Source: UBA10349 sp003485905 (GTDB lineage: Bacteria > Pseudomonadota > Gammaproteobacteria > Arenicellales > Arenicellaceae). Taken from it: a stretch of 64,000 bases of DNA. The notes under the pieces are model-generated. The model worked only from the letters and a program-made list of their open reading frames with translations, was not told the DNA's origin and did no database searches. The position numbers and the translations under genes are program-made. Location: contig CALSLL010000001.1 of assembly GCA_943787185.1 (NCBI GenBank), forward strand, positions 434,001 through 498,000, written 5' to 3'. Shown in pieces: positions 17,981-26,647 of the stretch. How positions within the stretch are numbered: position 1 is the stretch's first letter; each line of letters opens with the position of its first letter.

Positions 17981-20245
17981 CTAAGCACTTAATTCGGCTC
18001 TTACAATCTCTGGTGTAAGCGGTAAATGGCGAATGCGCTTACCGGTCAAACCCAACAATGCATTCGCTATCGCAGGCCCGATCATCGCGAGCCCAAGCTC
18101 TCCACAGCCTGAAGACGGATGTTCCGTTAGCAATATCTTGCAATCAAGCTCAGGCACCTCGGACATTCTCAAGATCGGATAAGTATTGAAATTAGCTTGC
18201 TGAACCACGCCACCCTCAATGGTAATCCGCTCTTTAAGCACAGAACTTAGCCCAAAAATAACATTCCCCTCTAACTGAGCGGTAGCATTTTTTGGCGCAA
18301 CAATTTGACCCGCCTCACCAACAGCCCATACTTTATGCACAGTGATCTTACCTGTACTCGGCTCTACTGATATCTCGACGACTCCTGCAGAAAGCGAACG
18401 ACTGTAGCCCGAAATAGCGACGCCTCTAGCCCTGCCCTCAGGAATATCTGCTTCGCCCCAGTTTGACATAGCCTTTAACTCATTTAGCACATTGCTCATA
18501 CGAGGATTATCGTGGCAAAGCTGCAATCTATATTCCATCGGATCTTGCCCAAGATGCTCGGCTAATTCATCCACAAAGCATTCCACCGCAAACTTGGTAT
18601 AACTAGTACCAACACCCCGCCAGGCACACACTCTTGAGCCTCGCTCCTGCACCACATGCTCGGCCTGGTGGTTCGGTATGTCATAGGTAGAACTTTCGCT
18701 GCCTAGCATCGTGATTACATCTTTCGGCGCTGCATCGGCCCAACGCAGGGGATTCATTGTAGGTAAATTATTAGGCGCGCTAACTCGGTGGTGCATAGCG
18801 GTAAGATTCCCATCTGCATCAAAACCAGCACGCATATACTGCGCCGTCGCAGTGCGGAATAATCCTGATTCCATGTCGTCTTCTCTGCTCCAAATTACCT
18901 TGATTGGTCGTTTCAGTTCCCTAGAGATCAACAGTGCATCATCAGTATATTGCTGATGGAGAGTGGCCCGCCGACCAAAACCACCACCCATAGTTAGCGG
19001 GTGTAAGGTGATCTTATCGTGAGTGGTACCCAAGGTTTCAGCTGAGCCTAACACGCTTAAACTCTGCGTTTGTGTACCTACCCAAATTTCTGCAGACATA
19101 CCATCATCGCTCACGTGAGCGGTAGCATTTAGAGGTTCCATCTGTGCGTGATAAACAGGCTCAGATGTATAAAGTGCCTCAACAATCTGATCAGCAGAAT
19201 CGAGCGCCTGTTTCACATCACCGGTTTCATTCCACACTGGCCCGGTAATACTCAGGTCAGTTGCGGCCGCCTTATATTGCTCCAGCGTTGCTTGGGACTC
19301 TGATTCACGGAAAGACGAAGTCTCACTCCAGTCAATCTTTAACTTTGCCTTGCCCCACTTAGTCGCTTCCACACTATTACCGACTACAGCGACCATATGA
19401 CCCAAATTAATAATTTCGGTGACACCTTCGATCGTTAGCGCCTCCGCATCATCCACTGATAACGCGGTTTCATTTTCAACCGGCGCTCGAACCACTGCCG
19501 CATAAGACATCCCTTCGACCTGCACATCCATCGAGTACTGAGCTTTGCCAGTTGATTTTGCGGTCACATCGTCACGTAGCAGATCCTTTCCGATATAACG
19601 GAACTCAGAAGCAGGTATGTAATCACTCTCTTCGAGCTCGGCAACCTCGGCTGGGAGGCTCAATGTCGAAACAATTTCGCCGTACGTAACCGTTCGAGCA
19701 GAAGCCACATGCGATACGACGCCGAGGTCAGTGCTCAATTCACTTGCCGGTACACCCCAGTTTTCTGCGACAGCATCGATTAAAAACTTTCGGGCTTGTG
19801 CACCGGCGACTTTCATTTTGTCACTAAACACCATAACCATGGTACTGCCAGCGGTATAAAGATTGTTCTGGAAAAAGGGGTTACCATGACTCTGACTATG
19901 GGTAGTTAATATGTCTACCTTGACCCTCTGCCAATCCACATCAAGATACTCAGCCAATATCATTGGAACATGTGTGCTAGAGCCCTGCCCCATCTCGGTA
20001 CCCGAATACTGAATTTCTATGGTTTCGTCCGGAAAAATAGTCACCCAAATATTGGGGACAAATGGATCACTGGACGCTACCGAAGGCTCAGGAACTGTCG
20101 CTGCTTCTTCACTGCTGCAGGCACTGATCATTCCACCCGCACCAAGCATGAACGTTACACCGGCAGATCGATTCAAAAAGTCACGGCGCGTAAGGGCAGA
20201 AGCAGTAGTTTGCTTACTAGAATTGGATTTTCGTGCAGTAGTCAT
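17981..20245 (-). CDS. Molybdopterin-binding subunit, xanthine dehydrogenase family (IorB-like)
   Basis: A 754-residue large subunit of a molybdenum hydroxylase. The Tat signal is RRDFLNRSAGV followed by a hydrophobic segment and AxC, placing it in the periplasm, possibly lipid-anchored. Moco-binding stretches include MGGGFGRRA, the GTEMGQGSSTH Q-loop and the C-terminal GCGELGLAMIGPAIANAL, where the Glu is the expected catalytic base. The single-chain architecture with a Tat leader and separate 2Fe-2S subunit fits isoquinoline 1-oxidoreductase beta-subunit-like enzymes acting on N-heterocycles or aldehydes. It overlaps the upstream gene by one base (TAATG), showing translational coupling. Confidence 0.9.
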   Translation of the reverse strand: MTTARKSNSSKQTTASALTRRDFLNRSAGVTFMLGAGGMISACSSEEAATVPEPSVASSDPFVPNIWVTIFPDETIEIQYSGTEMGQGSSTHVPMILAEYLDVDWQRVKVDILTTHSQSHGNPFFQNNLYTAGSTMVMVFSDKMKVAGAQARKFLIDAVAENWGVPASELSTDLGVVSHVASARTVTYGEIVSTLSLPAEVAELEESDYIPASEFRYIGKDLLRDDVTAKSTGKAQYSMDVQVEGMSYAAVVRAPVENETALSVDDAEALTIEGVTEIINLGHMVAVVGNSVEATKWGKAKLKIDWSETSSFRESESQATLEQYKAAATDLSITGPVWNETGDVKQALDSADQIVEALYTSEPVYHAQMEPLNATAHVSDDGMSAEIWVGTQTQSLSVLGSAETLGTTHDKITLHPLTMGGGFGRRATLHQQYTDDALLISRELKRPIKVIWSREDDMESGLFRTATAQYMRAGFDADGNLTAMHHRVSAPNNLPTMNPLRWADAAPKDVITMLGSESSTYDIPNHQAEHVVQERGSRVCAWRGVGTSYTKFAVECFVDELAEHLGQDPMEYRLQLCHDNPRMSNVLNELKAMSNWGEADIPEGRARGVAISGYSRSLSAGVVEISVEPSTGKITVHKVWAVGEAGQIVAPKNATAQLEGNVIFGLSSVLKERITIEGGVVQQANFNTYPILRMSEVPELDCKILLTEHPSSGCGELGLAMIGPAIANALLGLTGKRIRHLPLTPEIVRAELSA

Positions 20246-20700
20246 TACGCTTCTCCCTTGGCAGCTCGTTGAATTGCTTTAACAATTCTGGGATAAGTTC
20301 CACACCGACACAAATTTGTATTCATATGCGCCACGATTTCATCGCGGCTAGGGTCACTATTATTCTCTAACAAATTAGCAGCTCGCATTATCTGGCCAGA
20401 CTGACAATAGCCACATTGGGGAACTTCCTCTTCCACCCATGCCTTTTGTAATGGGTGATCACCATTTTCTGACAAGCCTTCAATAGTCGTTACTTCCTGA
20501 CCTTCGACCGTAGAAACGGGTGATACGCATGCGTATATGACATCGCCATTTAAATGCACATTACATGCGCCACACTGCGCTAACCCACAACCAAATTTGG
20601 TGCCGGTAAGTTTTAGATGCTCACGTATAACCCACAACAAAGGGGTGTCCGGGCTAACATCTACATCGACCTGCTCGCCATTAATTTTAAAACTCGCCAC
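20245..20700 (-). CDS. (2Fe-2S)-binding subunit of the Mo-hydroxylase (IorA-like)
   Basis: A 151-residue small subunit with two 2Fe-2S clusters. The plant-ferredoxin motif CGLAQCGACNVHLNG...C binds the first, and CGYCQSGQI with CRCGTYP binds the second. It passes electrons from the molybdopterin subunit to the cytochrome. No signal peptide; it would be carried out by the Tat leader of its partner. A GGAGG lies nine bases before the ATG, and five 12-bp repeats sit just upstream in the leader. Confidence 0.93.
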   Translation of the reverse strand: MASFKINGEQVDVDVSPDTPLLWVIREHLKLTGTKFGCGLAQCGACNVHLNGDVIYACVSPVSTVEGQEVTTIEGLSENGDHPLQKAWVEEEVPQCGYCQSGQIMRAANLLENNSDPSRDEIVAHMNTNLCRCGTYPRIVKAIQRAAKGEA

Positions 20701-20714
20701 TTTGTACTACCTCC

Positions 20715-20774
20715 GCCAATTACTTTGCCAATTACTTTGCCAATTACTTTGCCAATTACTTTGCCAATTACTTT
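20715..20774. repeat. Five tandem copies of a 12-bp unit in the Mo-hydroxylase leader
   Basis: Unit gccaattacttt (AAAGTAATTGGC on the coding strand) repeated five times without change, then a sixth degenerate copy. It begins 15 bases from the start codon of the 2Fe-2S subunit gene, immediately upstream of its ribosome-binding site. Copy number could change by slippage and alter transcription or mRNA structure. Confidence 0.95.
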
Positions 20775-20983
20775 GCCCAATATACAGACCCAACATGCCT
20801 GAAGGAGATTGCAAAATCAAACGATCAGGAACACGTTTAGTTTTTAAGAACACCAGGACTGGACTCTGCGCAGCAGAACCAAAGCCACTACTGCAATCCT
20901 TCAATTAGGCATGCACCGAGATTCATCACCTAGAGCTAGTAGTAACAATAGCTCCCAAGCTCAATTCACACTGTAAATCTTAA

Positions 20984-20999
20984 GCGCAAACGTTTGCAC
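20984..20999. promoter_or_regulatory. LacI-family-type operator candidate
   Basis: GCGCAAACGTTTGCAC. The core GCAAACGTTTGC is a perfect 12-bp palindrome with the central CG typical of LacI/PurR-type operators. It lies about 285 bases upstream of the Mo-hydroxylase operon and is related to three other sites in the window. Confidence 0.6.
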
Positions 21000-21114
21000 G
21001 ATTATGCACGAGCATATTTATAAACTCAAACTATAATCATTACCGAACCCAACTTACATCATTAATAATAGCTAAATCTATAGCTGATTGAACGTTTTCC
21101 GTACCAACCAAAAT

Positions 21115-21132
21115 TGCGCAACCGTTTGCACA
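21115..21132. promoter_or_regulatory. LacI-family-type operator candidate
   Basis: TGCGCAACCGTTTGCACA, an imperfect palindrome around a central CG. It shares TGCGCAACCGT with the site upstream of the second TonB receptor gene. Confidence 0.55.
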
Positions 21133-21413
21133 GTTATCTAGCTTAATCATGGATTACCCCACAGCGCTGGATAAAAATCCAACCTTACGATAACGCATGA
21201 AGATCAAAACTTAATAACTTATTCATCGTATAACGGCTATAACAGAATGTTTATGTTAACCAGATCATTAATCGGTAAAATCGGCTCCAGCACCGAGGGC
21301 TGCTGAACGGTTTGTCTTTAAATTTTCTTTGGGGCGCCGCCCTGTAATCCTCAGATGCCTGCTAGTTATATAAATACCTCAGTACTATACAAAATTTATA
21401 AAGGAGTTTTCCA

Positions 21414-22310
21414 TTGACTACTAACGGTGAATTTATCAGGCAGCAAAGCATTATGCGTGACTGGATTACCGCAGATGGTTCGTCTGGCTATCCCGCAGCA
21501 AAAGGTCGATACCATTTGTATGTTTGCTACGCCTGCCCTTGGGCTCATCGCACTATCATCATGCGCAAACTGAAAGGTTTGGAAGATGTGATCTCAATTA
21601 GTGCAACTCACCCAGTAAGAGAAAACAATATTTGGGTCTTCAATGAAGAGTTTCCTGACACAGCCAACAATTTTTCTTTGATGACCGAGCCATATCTACT
21701 TACTGATCCGAGCTACCCAAAACGCTGTACCGTTCCAATATTGTGGGACAAAGAGTCGGGCAAGATATTAAGTAATGAGTCCGCGGATATTATTCGGATG
21801 TTTAATGCGGAATTTTCCGAGTTCACGCCCAATACAGACGACTATTACCCAAAAAATCTACGGAATTCGATTGACGCCGCAAACGACAAAATCTATCAGA
21901 ATCTGAACAACGGCGTTTATCGATCCGGCTTTGCTGAAACCCAAGACGCCTATTCTGAAGCTAGCGCTAAAGTTTTCGAAACAATGGACGAACTGGATCA
22001 AATACTCGGTGAAAATCGTTATCTCACCGGCACGCAAATTACCGAAGCAGACTGGAGACTGTTTCCAACATTGGTTCGATTTGATTCGGTGTATTACTTA
22101 CACTTTAAATGTAATAAAAAGCGGTTAGTTGACTACCCAAACCTTTGGCCTTATACGCGTGAGCTCTACCAAATTTCAGGCATCGCTGAAACGGTTAAGC
22201 TGGACCAGATTAAGCTTAGCTATTATAGCAATCACCCATCGGTAGACCCCCTGGGCATCATCCCCATAGGGCCAGACATTGATTTTCTGGAACCACACGG
22301 CCGCCAATAA
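21414..22310 (+). CDS. yqjG: Glutathionyl-hydroquinone reductase (Xi-class GST)
   Basis: A 298-residue enzyme that removes glutathione from glutathionyl-hydroquinones. The diagnostic CPWAHR motif with the catalytic Cys is near residue 40, followed by the long N-terminal domain with VPILWDKESGKILSNESADI and the C-terminal ending containing GIIPIGPDIDFLEPH, which is typical of the ECM4/YqjG family. Translation begins at TTG; AAGGAG lies seven bases upstream and no other start fits. Its divergent position from a molybdenum hydroxylase hints at aromatic or quinone metabolism. Confidence 0.9.
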   Translation: MTTNGEFIRQQSIMRDWITADGSSGYPAAKGRYHLYVCYACPWAHRTIIMRKLKGLEDVISISATHPVRENNIWVFNEEFPDTANNFSLMTEPYLLTDPSYPKRCTVPILWDKESGKILSNESADIIRMFNAEFSEFTPNTDDYYPKNLRNSIDAANDKIYQNLNNGVYRSGFAETQDAYSEASAKVFETMDELDQILGENRYLTGTQITEADWRLFPTLVRFDSVYYLHFKCNKKRLVDYPNLWPYTRELYQISGIAETVKLDQIKLSYYSNHPSVDPLGIIPIGPDIDFLEPHGRQ

Positions 22311-22390
22311 CCACGATCTAAATGTAACCTAAGCACCGCTAACTATGGGTGGACCCTAAGATTCAATGTAAGGATCAAAATGACACTACA

Positions 22391-23449
22391 CTACCCCCCT
22401 TGAGAGGTAGATTGAGCGGCCATATCCGAATCACAATCGAAAGGTACGAGTTCCGTTCCATCTGCGAGACGCTTCCATACTGTACTATTGGTATAAGTTT
22501 CGGTAAGGAACACCGGGTCCTCAATCGTATATTCCGCCGTTAATGCCAAACCATCCTCACTCACGGTGTAACGTTCAGTGATCTTCTTCTGATCACTGGA
22601 TGGGATATCAGTACCCACACCATTTTGGTCGAAGTCTGAAGCTTACCCTGCCGCTAAGTTCGAAAACCCCGTCGACTCAATAACAATCGCATCCTCTTCA
22701 ACACGCGCCATTGCTGTGCCATACATATTGGCAGAGTCTACTTGTGTAGCCTGGCCATCAAGACGCACCGTTCGAAGAATCTCAAAATACTCATGCTGCA
22801 AACGCAGCTCTTCGCCCACTATCTGTATGTCATACAAGTACGGCACATAGAGCAATGAAGGAAGATGCGGTGGTATACAGCGTAGGGCAGAGGTATCCAA
22901 AGGATCAAACGCTTCTCGAGCATCTAGCCCAGCCTGATTCAAAGGCAAGGGTGATTCGGCGTTGATATGTGGATTAGGATCCACCTCGTAACCCCAAGTA
23001 CCCTGAAACCGGTCTAGGCCAGTAGTAACAACAGAGTCTGCCTCCGATAACCCACCCTCTGGGACCAAAGTATTAGGTCGCCAGCTATAACTAGTACCAT
23101 CCGCCATCGTGAAATCAAGCCCGAGGATCAGAGCTTTTCCTTCAATACGGCTAGGAAATCCTCCCACTGTAATCTCCTCACCAATTTTAAAGTCATCTGC
23201 CTCCATTCCCATCCGCTTAATCATCGGAACGGCGTGTGTTTCTATATCCCAGGAAACAATTGCACCGTTTTCTCCTTCAACATCAACCGTAAGAAAAGAA
23301 TGTGGGCTCCGTATTCGAGCACTGGTCAGAATTCCCGAGACTGAAGCGTGTTGTTCCGGAATATAATGCACGCGAAAAGAATGGTGGGCATTAACCCCAA
23401 TTGGTGCAGTAAATAAAATACACACCAAAACTCCGATTTTAATCTTCAT
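22391..23449 (-). pseudogene. DUF6152 gene interrupted by an in-frame TAA
   Basis: A signal peptide (ending at VNA|HHSF) and 268 residues of DUF6152 sequence run to TAA 22643-22645; the same frame then continues for 84 codons to a normal end. The continuation (GTDIPSSDQKKITERYTV..., ending PFDCD plus a short tail) aligns without gaps of note to the intact paralog at 57960-59039 (ADIPSSEKKQIVERYSL...). The stop falls in the variable loop after the GFSNLAAG segment. One base change explains it. The ribosome-binding site and signal peptide are intact, so a truncated protein may still be exported. Confidence 0.8.
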
Positions 23450-23519
23450 GCCTTCTCTCCAGAGTACTCGTACTCAAGCTATTTTCAACATAGATAACTA
23501 TTTACAAAGCCTAACCAAT

Positions 23520-24701
23520 CTATTCAGTCGGAACAAGCGAATAGCGACCATCAGACGCTAAAGACACCGCCTCCGGCAAGCCAAGCTCACGCTTAACAAT
23601 ATTGGCACCTTGAACTAGAGCAGACATCTTATAACGCGCATGACGACGGCTCATACCTTCACGGCCCATTCCACAGTCCGACGAAAGAATTAACCTTTCA
23701 GCTGGAATATGCTCCAGTGTATCCCTGATTCGGGTGGCAATATCTTCCGGCTTCTCTATTTGTAACGAGTGGTGATCAATCATGCCAATTGCAATTTTCT
23801 TCTCCGTAATAATCTTGCCGATAGCTGGAATATCTTGCATCGAAGAACTGCAAGACTCGAATGTAAGCACATCGGCGTCGACCATATTCAAAAACTCTAA
23901 TGATGGTTCATAACTCTGGATTTCTTTAAACATTCTTTGCTGCGATGGATTGCCCCAACATGTATGACACCAAACTTCAGTTTTATCGGTAAGGCCCTTA
24001 GTCGTGTTATTAAATACATCAACCATAGCTTTCATATCGAGCTTGCCAAAAACATTACCTCGCGCGGGGATCATATGAATCTGTGGCTCTTCCAGCTGAA
24101 TAACCGGACAGCCAGCATCTGCAAGCTCGTTAAGTTCTTCGTTAATCGCATTACTTAACGCCATCACTCGTTCGACTGGGTCCTTATAATATTTATCGTC
24201 CACAGCGGCAGCGAGAAGCTCGGGTGTAATCGTCCCAAACTTAACAGGCTTGGATGTCATTCGCTGGGCTGTCTTCCACATCGCCGTGTACTGCAAGTCT
24301 CCTCGACCAATCGGCCCAACAATCTTGGGCATGACTCTAGCTTCTAGATAGTCATGAAGAATATGGCCCATCGGGAAAGCTACCCCACCAGTGCGCATAA
24401 TAGCCGCCTGTGGGTTCGCCTTATCAAACCCTTCCATATGGTACAAAGGATAACTCGTCCAACTTTGACCACCGACTTCTTCGTCGTAGTGAGCATCACC
24501 ATCGGTACAAATATCCAGGCCTACAGTTTCTTGATCAGTGAGGTGCACAGCCACCGCATCCGTATATTGCTCACGATAGCGGGAATTCATCATGGACCGA
24601 AGAAAGGTGTTCGAGCCAATATTTTCAGTAAACCAGCTTGGCCTTGGAAGGGAGCCGATAATAGTTGTTGGTAAAATCAGGTCTTTGGTCGCGTTGTACA
24701 T
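23520..24701 (-). CDS. Cobalamin-independent methionine synthase II family protein (MetE C-terminal-like)
   Basis: A 393-residue single-domain relative of the MetE catalytic half. The zinc ligands appear as WCHTCWGN (His-x-Cys) and the late SSDCGMG Cys, with an LEEPQIHMIPARG stretch between. It lacks the N-terminal MetE half, so it may act as a methyltransferase or as a lyase/thiol transferase on another substrate rather than in methionine synthesis. The start is the ATG at 24701, six bases after GAGGAG, rather than the TTG at 24713 that contains this ribosome-binding site. Confidence 0.85.
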   Translation of the reverse strand: MYNATKDLILPTTIIGSLPRPSWFTENIGSNTFLRSMMNSRYREQYTDAVAVHLTDQETVGLDICTDGDAHYDEEVGGQSWTSYPLYHMEGFDKANPQAAIMRTGGVAFPMGHILHDYLEARVMPKIVGPIGRGDLQYTAMWKTAQRMTSKPVKFGTITPELLAAAVDDKYYKDPVERVMALSNAINEELNELADAGCPVIQLEEPQIHMIPARGNVFGKLDMKAMVDVFNNTTKGLTDKTEVWCHTCWGNPSQQRMFKEIQSYEPSLEFLNMVDADVLTFESCSSSMQDIPAIGKIITEKKIAIGMIDHHSLQIEKPEDIATRIRDTLEHIPAERLILSSDCGMGREGMSRRHARYKMSALVQGANIVKRELGLPEAVSLASDGRYSLVPTE

Positions 24702-25011
24702 AGGTCTCCTCAAAGTGTCAGCTTACTAATGCAAAAATATTCGTCAAAGTATAATACACTTGCCTAAAATGAATCCACATCGTTTGTGAGCCAACATCAT
24801 ATATTTCAATACATGTTGTGTCTTAACTACCGATGTAAGGAGAGTAGTACTAGTTTTCGTATGTACTTCCATTGAATGCATAAGCTGCGGACAGCAGATA
24901 CCCAAACTCTTAAATAACAGGTTCGCTTCTAGGGGTGCCAACAACAAACCACGCTACGTATACTCACGGGGCAACATCACACGGCATTGCCGCCGACTCA
25001 ATCCGGTTGAG
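24702..25011. other. Intergenic, no gene seen
   Basis: No coding-like frame with a start and ribosome-binding site is visible. A weak hairpin (ACTCAA / TTGAGT with a CCGGA loop) at about 24995-25012 follows the orn gene but lacks a T run, so termination there is uncertain. Confidence 0.5.
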
Positions 25012-25560
25012 TTAGGGTGCTAAAAACAAGCGCTCGCGCAAGAATCGCAGTTCCTCTATCGACTCCATAATGTCATCCATTGCTGTGTGATTAGACCGTT
25101 TTGTATAGCCGTCAATCATTTCGGGCATCCAACGCACACCAAGCTCTTTAACCGAGCTCACATCAATGTTGCGGTAGTGCAGCCACTCGCTAAGCTCAGG
25201 CATATATTTGTACAAGAATCTTCGGTCCTGACAGATACTATTTCCACACAGTGGGGCCCGATTTTTCGGCACGTGGCGTTGAATAAAGTCCAGAGTCTCA
25301 ATTTCGGCTTGACGCTCGGTTATCACCGACGCTTTTACTTTATCTATTAACCCAGTACGGCCATGGGTTCGAGTATTCCACTCGTCCATGCCATCAAGCA
25401 GTTCGGTAGGCTGTTTAATGGCGATTACGGGTCCTTCTGCAATTATCCGCAAATCACTATCGGTAATCACAGTCGCCATTTCTATAATTCGGTCTTTCTC
25501 CGGGTAGAGACCCGTCATTTCAAGGTCCATCCAGACCAACGATCTTCCGTCTTGTGCCAC
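25012..25560 (-). CDS. orn: Oligoribonuclease
   Basis: A 182-residue 3'-5' exoribonuclease that degrades 2-5 nt RNA and pGpG to mononucleotides. The DEDDh residues are visible: WMDLEMTGL (Asp, Glu), CQDRRF (Asp), and HTAMDD (His and Asp). Length and sequence match the gammaproteobacterial enzyme. It is next to recR on the same strand with a 60-base gap. The enzyme is usually essential in this class, and the frame is intact. Confidence 0.97.
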   Translation of the reverse strand: MAQDGRSLVWMDLEMTGLYPEKDRIIEMATVITDSDLRIIAEGPVIAIKQPTELLDGMDEWNTRTHGRTGLIDKVKASVITERQAEIETLDFIQRHVPKNRAPLCGNSICQDRRFLYKYMPELSEWLHYRNIDVSSVKELGVRWMPEMIDGYTKRSNHTAMDDIMESIEELRFLRERLFLAP

Positions 25561-25620
25561 TGGTTATTATTCCTATTTATTCTTAGTTAATATTGCGCGT
25601 CTTATGCTTGGGCAAATGAC

Positions 25621-26223
25621 TTAAACGCTAACTCTACGCCTATCACGCATCGCTTGCCCAACCGTACGTTGGTCCATGTACTCCAACTCACCGCCAATTG
25701 GTACGCCACGAGCAAGTCGCGAAATCACGATACCATACGGCCGTATCAAATCCTGCAAATATTCTGCGGTTACTTCACCTTCCGCAGTCAAATTGGTAGC
25801 GATAACAATCTCTTCAAACTCGTCGACATCTAAAAGTTTGACCAACTTATCTATACCCAACTTATCTGGACCGACTCCATCAAGCGGTGATAGCTGGCCC
25901 ATCAGCACAAAATACAAGCCTTCATACACACCGGATTGCTCCATGGCCTCAAGATCAGCAGGCGTTTCGACCACACACATCAAAGTCTTATCTCGCTTCG
26001 CAGAGCTACAAATATCGCATAAATCAGATTCACAGAATGTATTGCAACGGTCACAAAACCTAACTTTTTCCAACGCATCCAAAAGCCGGGCCGCTATCTC
26101 TGCCGCACCTTCCCGATCACGCTCCATCAAATAAAATGACATTCGCTGAGCCGTGCGGGGCCCAACACCGGGGAGGCACTTTAACGCCTCGCGTAATTCA
26201 TCAATAGCTTTAGAGCCGCTCAT
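25621..26223 (-). CDS. recR: Recombination protein RecR
   Basis: A 200-residue RecFOR pathway protein. It has the N-terminal helix-hairpin-helix (LPGVGPRTAQRM), a C4 zinc finger (CDRCN...CDIC) near residues 57-72, and the Toprim domain (VVETPADLEAME) with the late GVPIGGELEYMD Walker-B-like end. The order dnaX-ybaB-recR is conserved in bacteria and supports the call. Confidence 0.98.
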   Translation of the reverse strand: MSGSKAIDELREALKCLPGVGPRTAQRMSFYLMERDREGAAEIAARLLDALEKVRFCDRCNTFCESDLCDICSSAKRDKTLMCVVETPADLEAMEQSGVYEGLYFVLMGQLSPLDGVGPDKLGIDKLVKLLDVDEFEEIVIATNLTAEGEVTAEYLQDLIRPYGIVISRLARGVPIGGELEYMDQRTVGQAMRDRRRVSV

Positions 26224-26287
26224 TAGAATCTGCTATTAATTAAAATTGAATTGTTTGATAACCAAAGATCGTAACTAAGGTCGAATA

Positions 26288-26611
26288 CTAAAAGGGCATC
26301 TTCATGCCGGGAATATTCAAACCACCTGCTAACCCGCCCATTTTCTCTTGCGTAGTGGCTTCTACTTTTCGGGTAGCATCATTCATAGCGGCGGCGACCA
26401 GGTCTTCCAACACTTCTTTATCTTCTGGGTCAACTAATTCTGTGTCGATCTCCACCTTGCGCACGTCATAACGACAGGTCATAACCACCTTGACCAGCCC
26501 CCCGCCGCTCTCGCCATGGACTTCGAGATTTGCTAATTCCTCTTGTGCGCGCGCCATGTTTTCTTGCATTTGCTGCGCTTGCTTCATTATGTTTCCGAGA
26601 CCGCCTTTCAT
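26288..26611 (-). CDS. ybaB: YbaB/EbfC nucleoid-associated protein
   Basis: A 107-residue DNA-binding protein of the YbaB/EbfC family, with the coiled N-terminal helix (MKQAQQMQENMARAQEEL), the central GLVKVVMTCRYDVRKVEID strand region and a Met/Gly-rich tail. It lies between dnaX and recR as in most bacteria and is probably in one operon with them. Confidence 0.97.
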   Translation of the reverse strand: MKGGLGNIMKQAQQMQENMARAQEELANLEVHGESGGGLVKVVMTCRYDVRKVEIDTELVDPEDKEVLEDLVAAAMNDATRKVEATTQEKMGGLAGGLNIPGMKMPF

Positions 26612-26647
26612 TTGGAACTCCTATTAATCTTTGAATCTTTCATATTT

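Larger units (their letters stand above)
20775..21413. other. Divergent intergenic region with operator-like sites
   Basis: Noncoding stretch between the Mo-hydroxylase operon (minus) and the GST-type gene (plus). It is AT-rich and contains two LacI-type palindromes at 20984-20999 and 21115-21132. I see no credible gene; short open frames have no supporting motif or ribosome-binding site. Confidence 0.7.

Noticed and set aside
24744..24947. 67-residue minus-strand open frame in the orn upstream region
   Set aside because: Composition not coding-like and no start signal.
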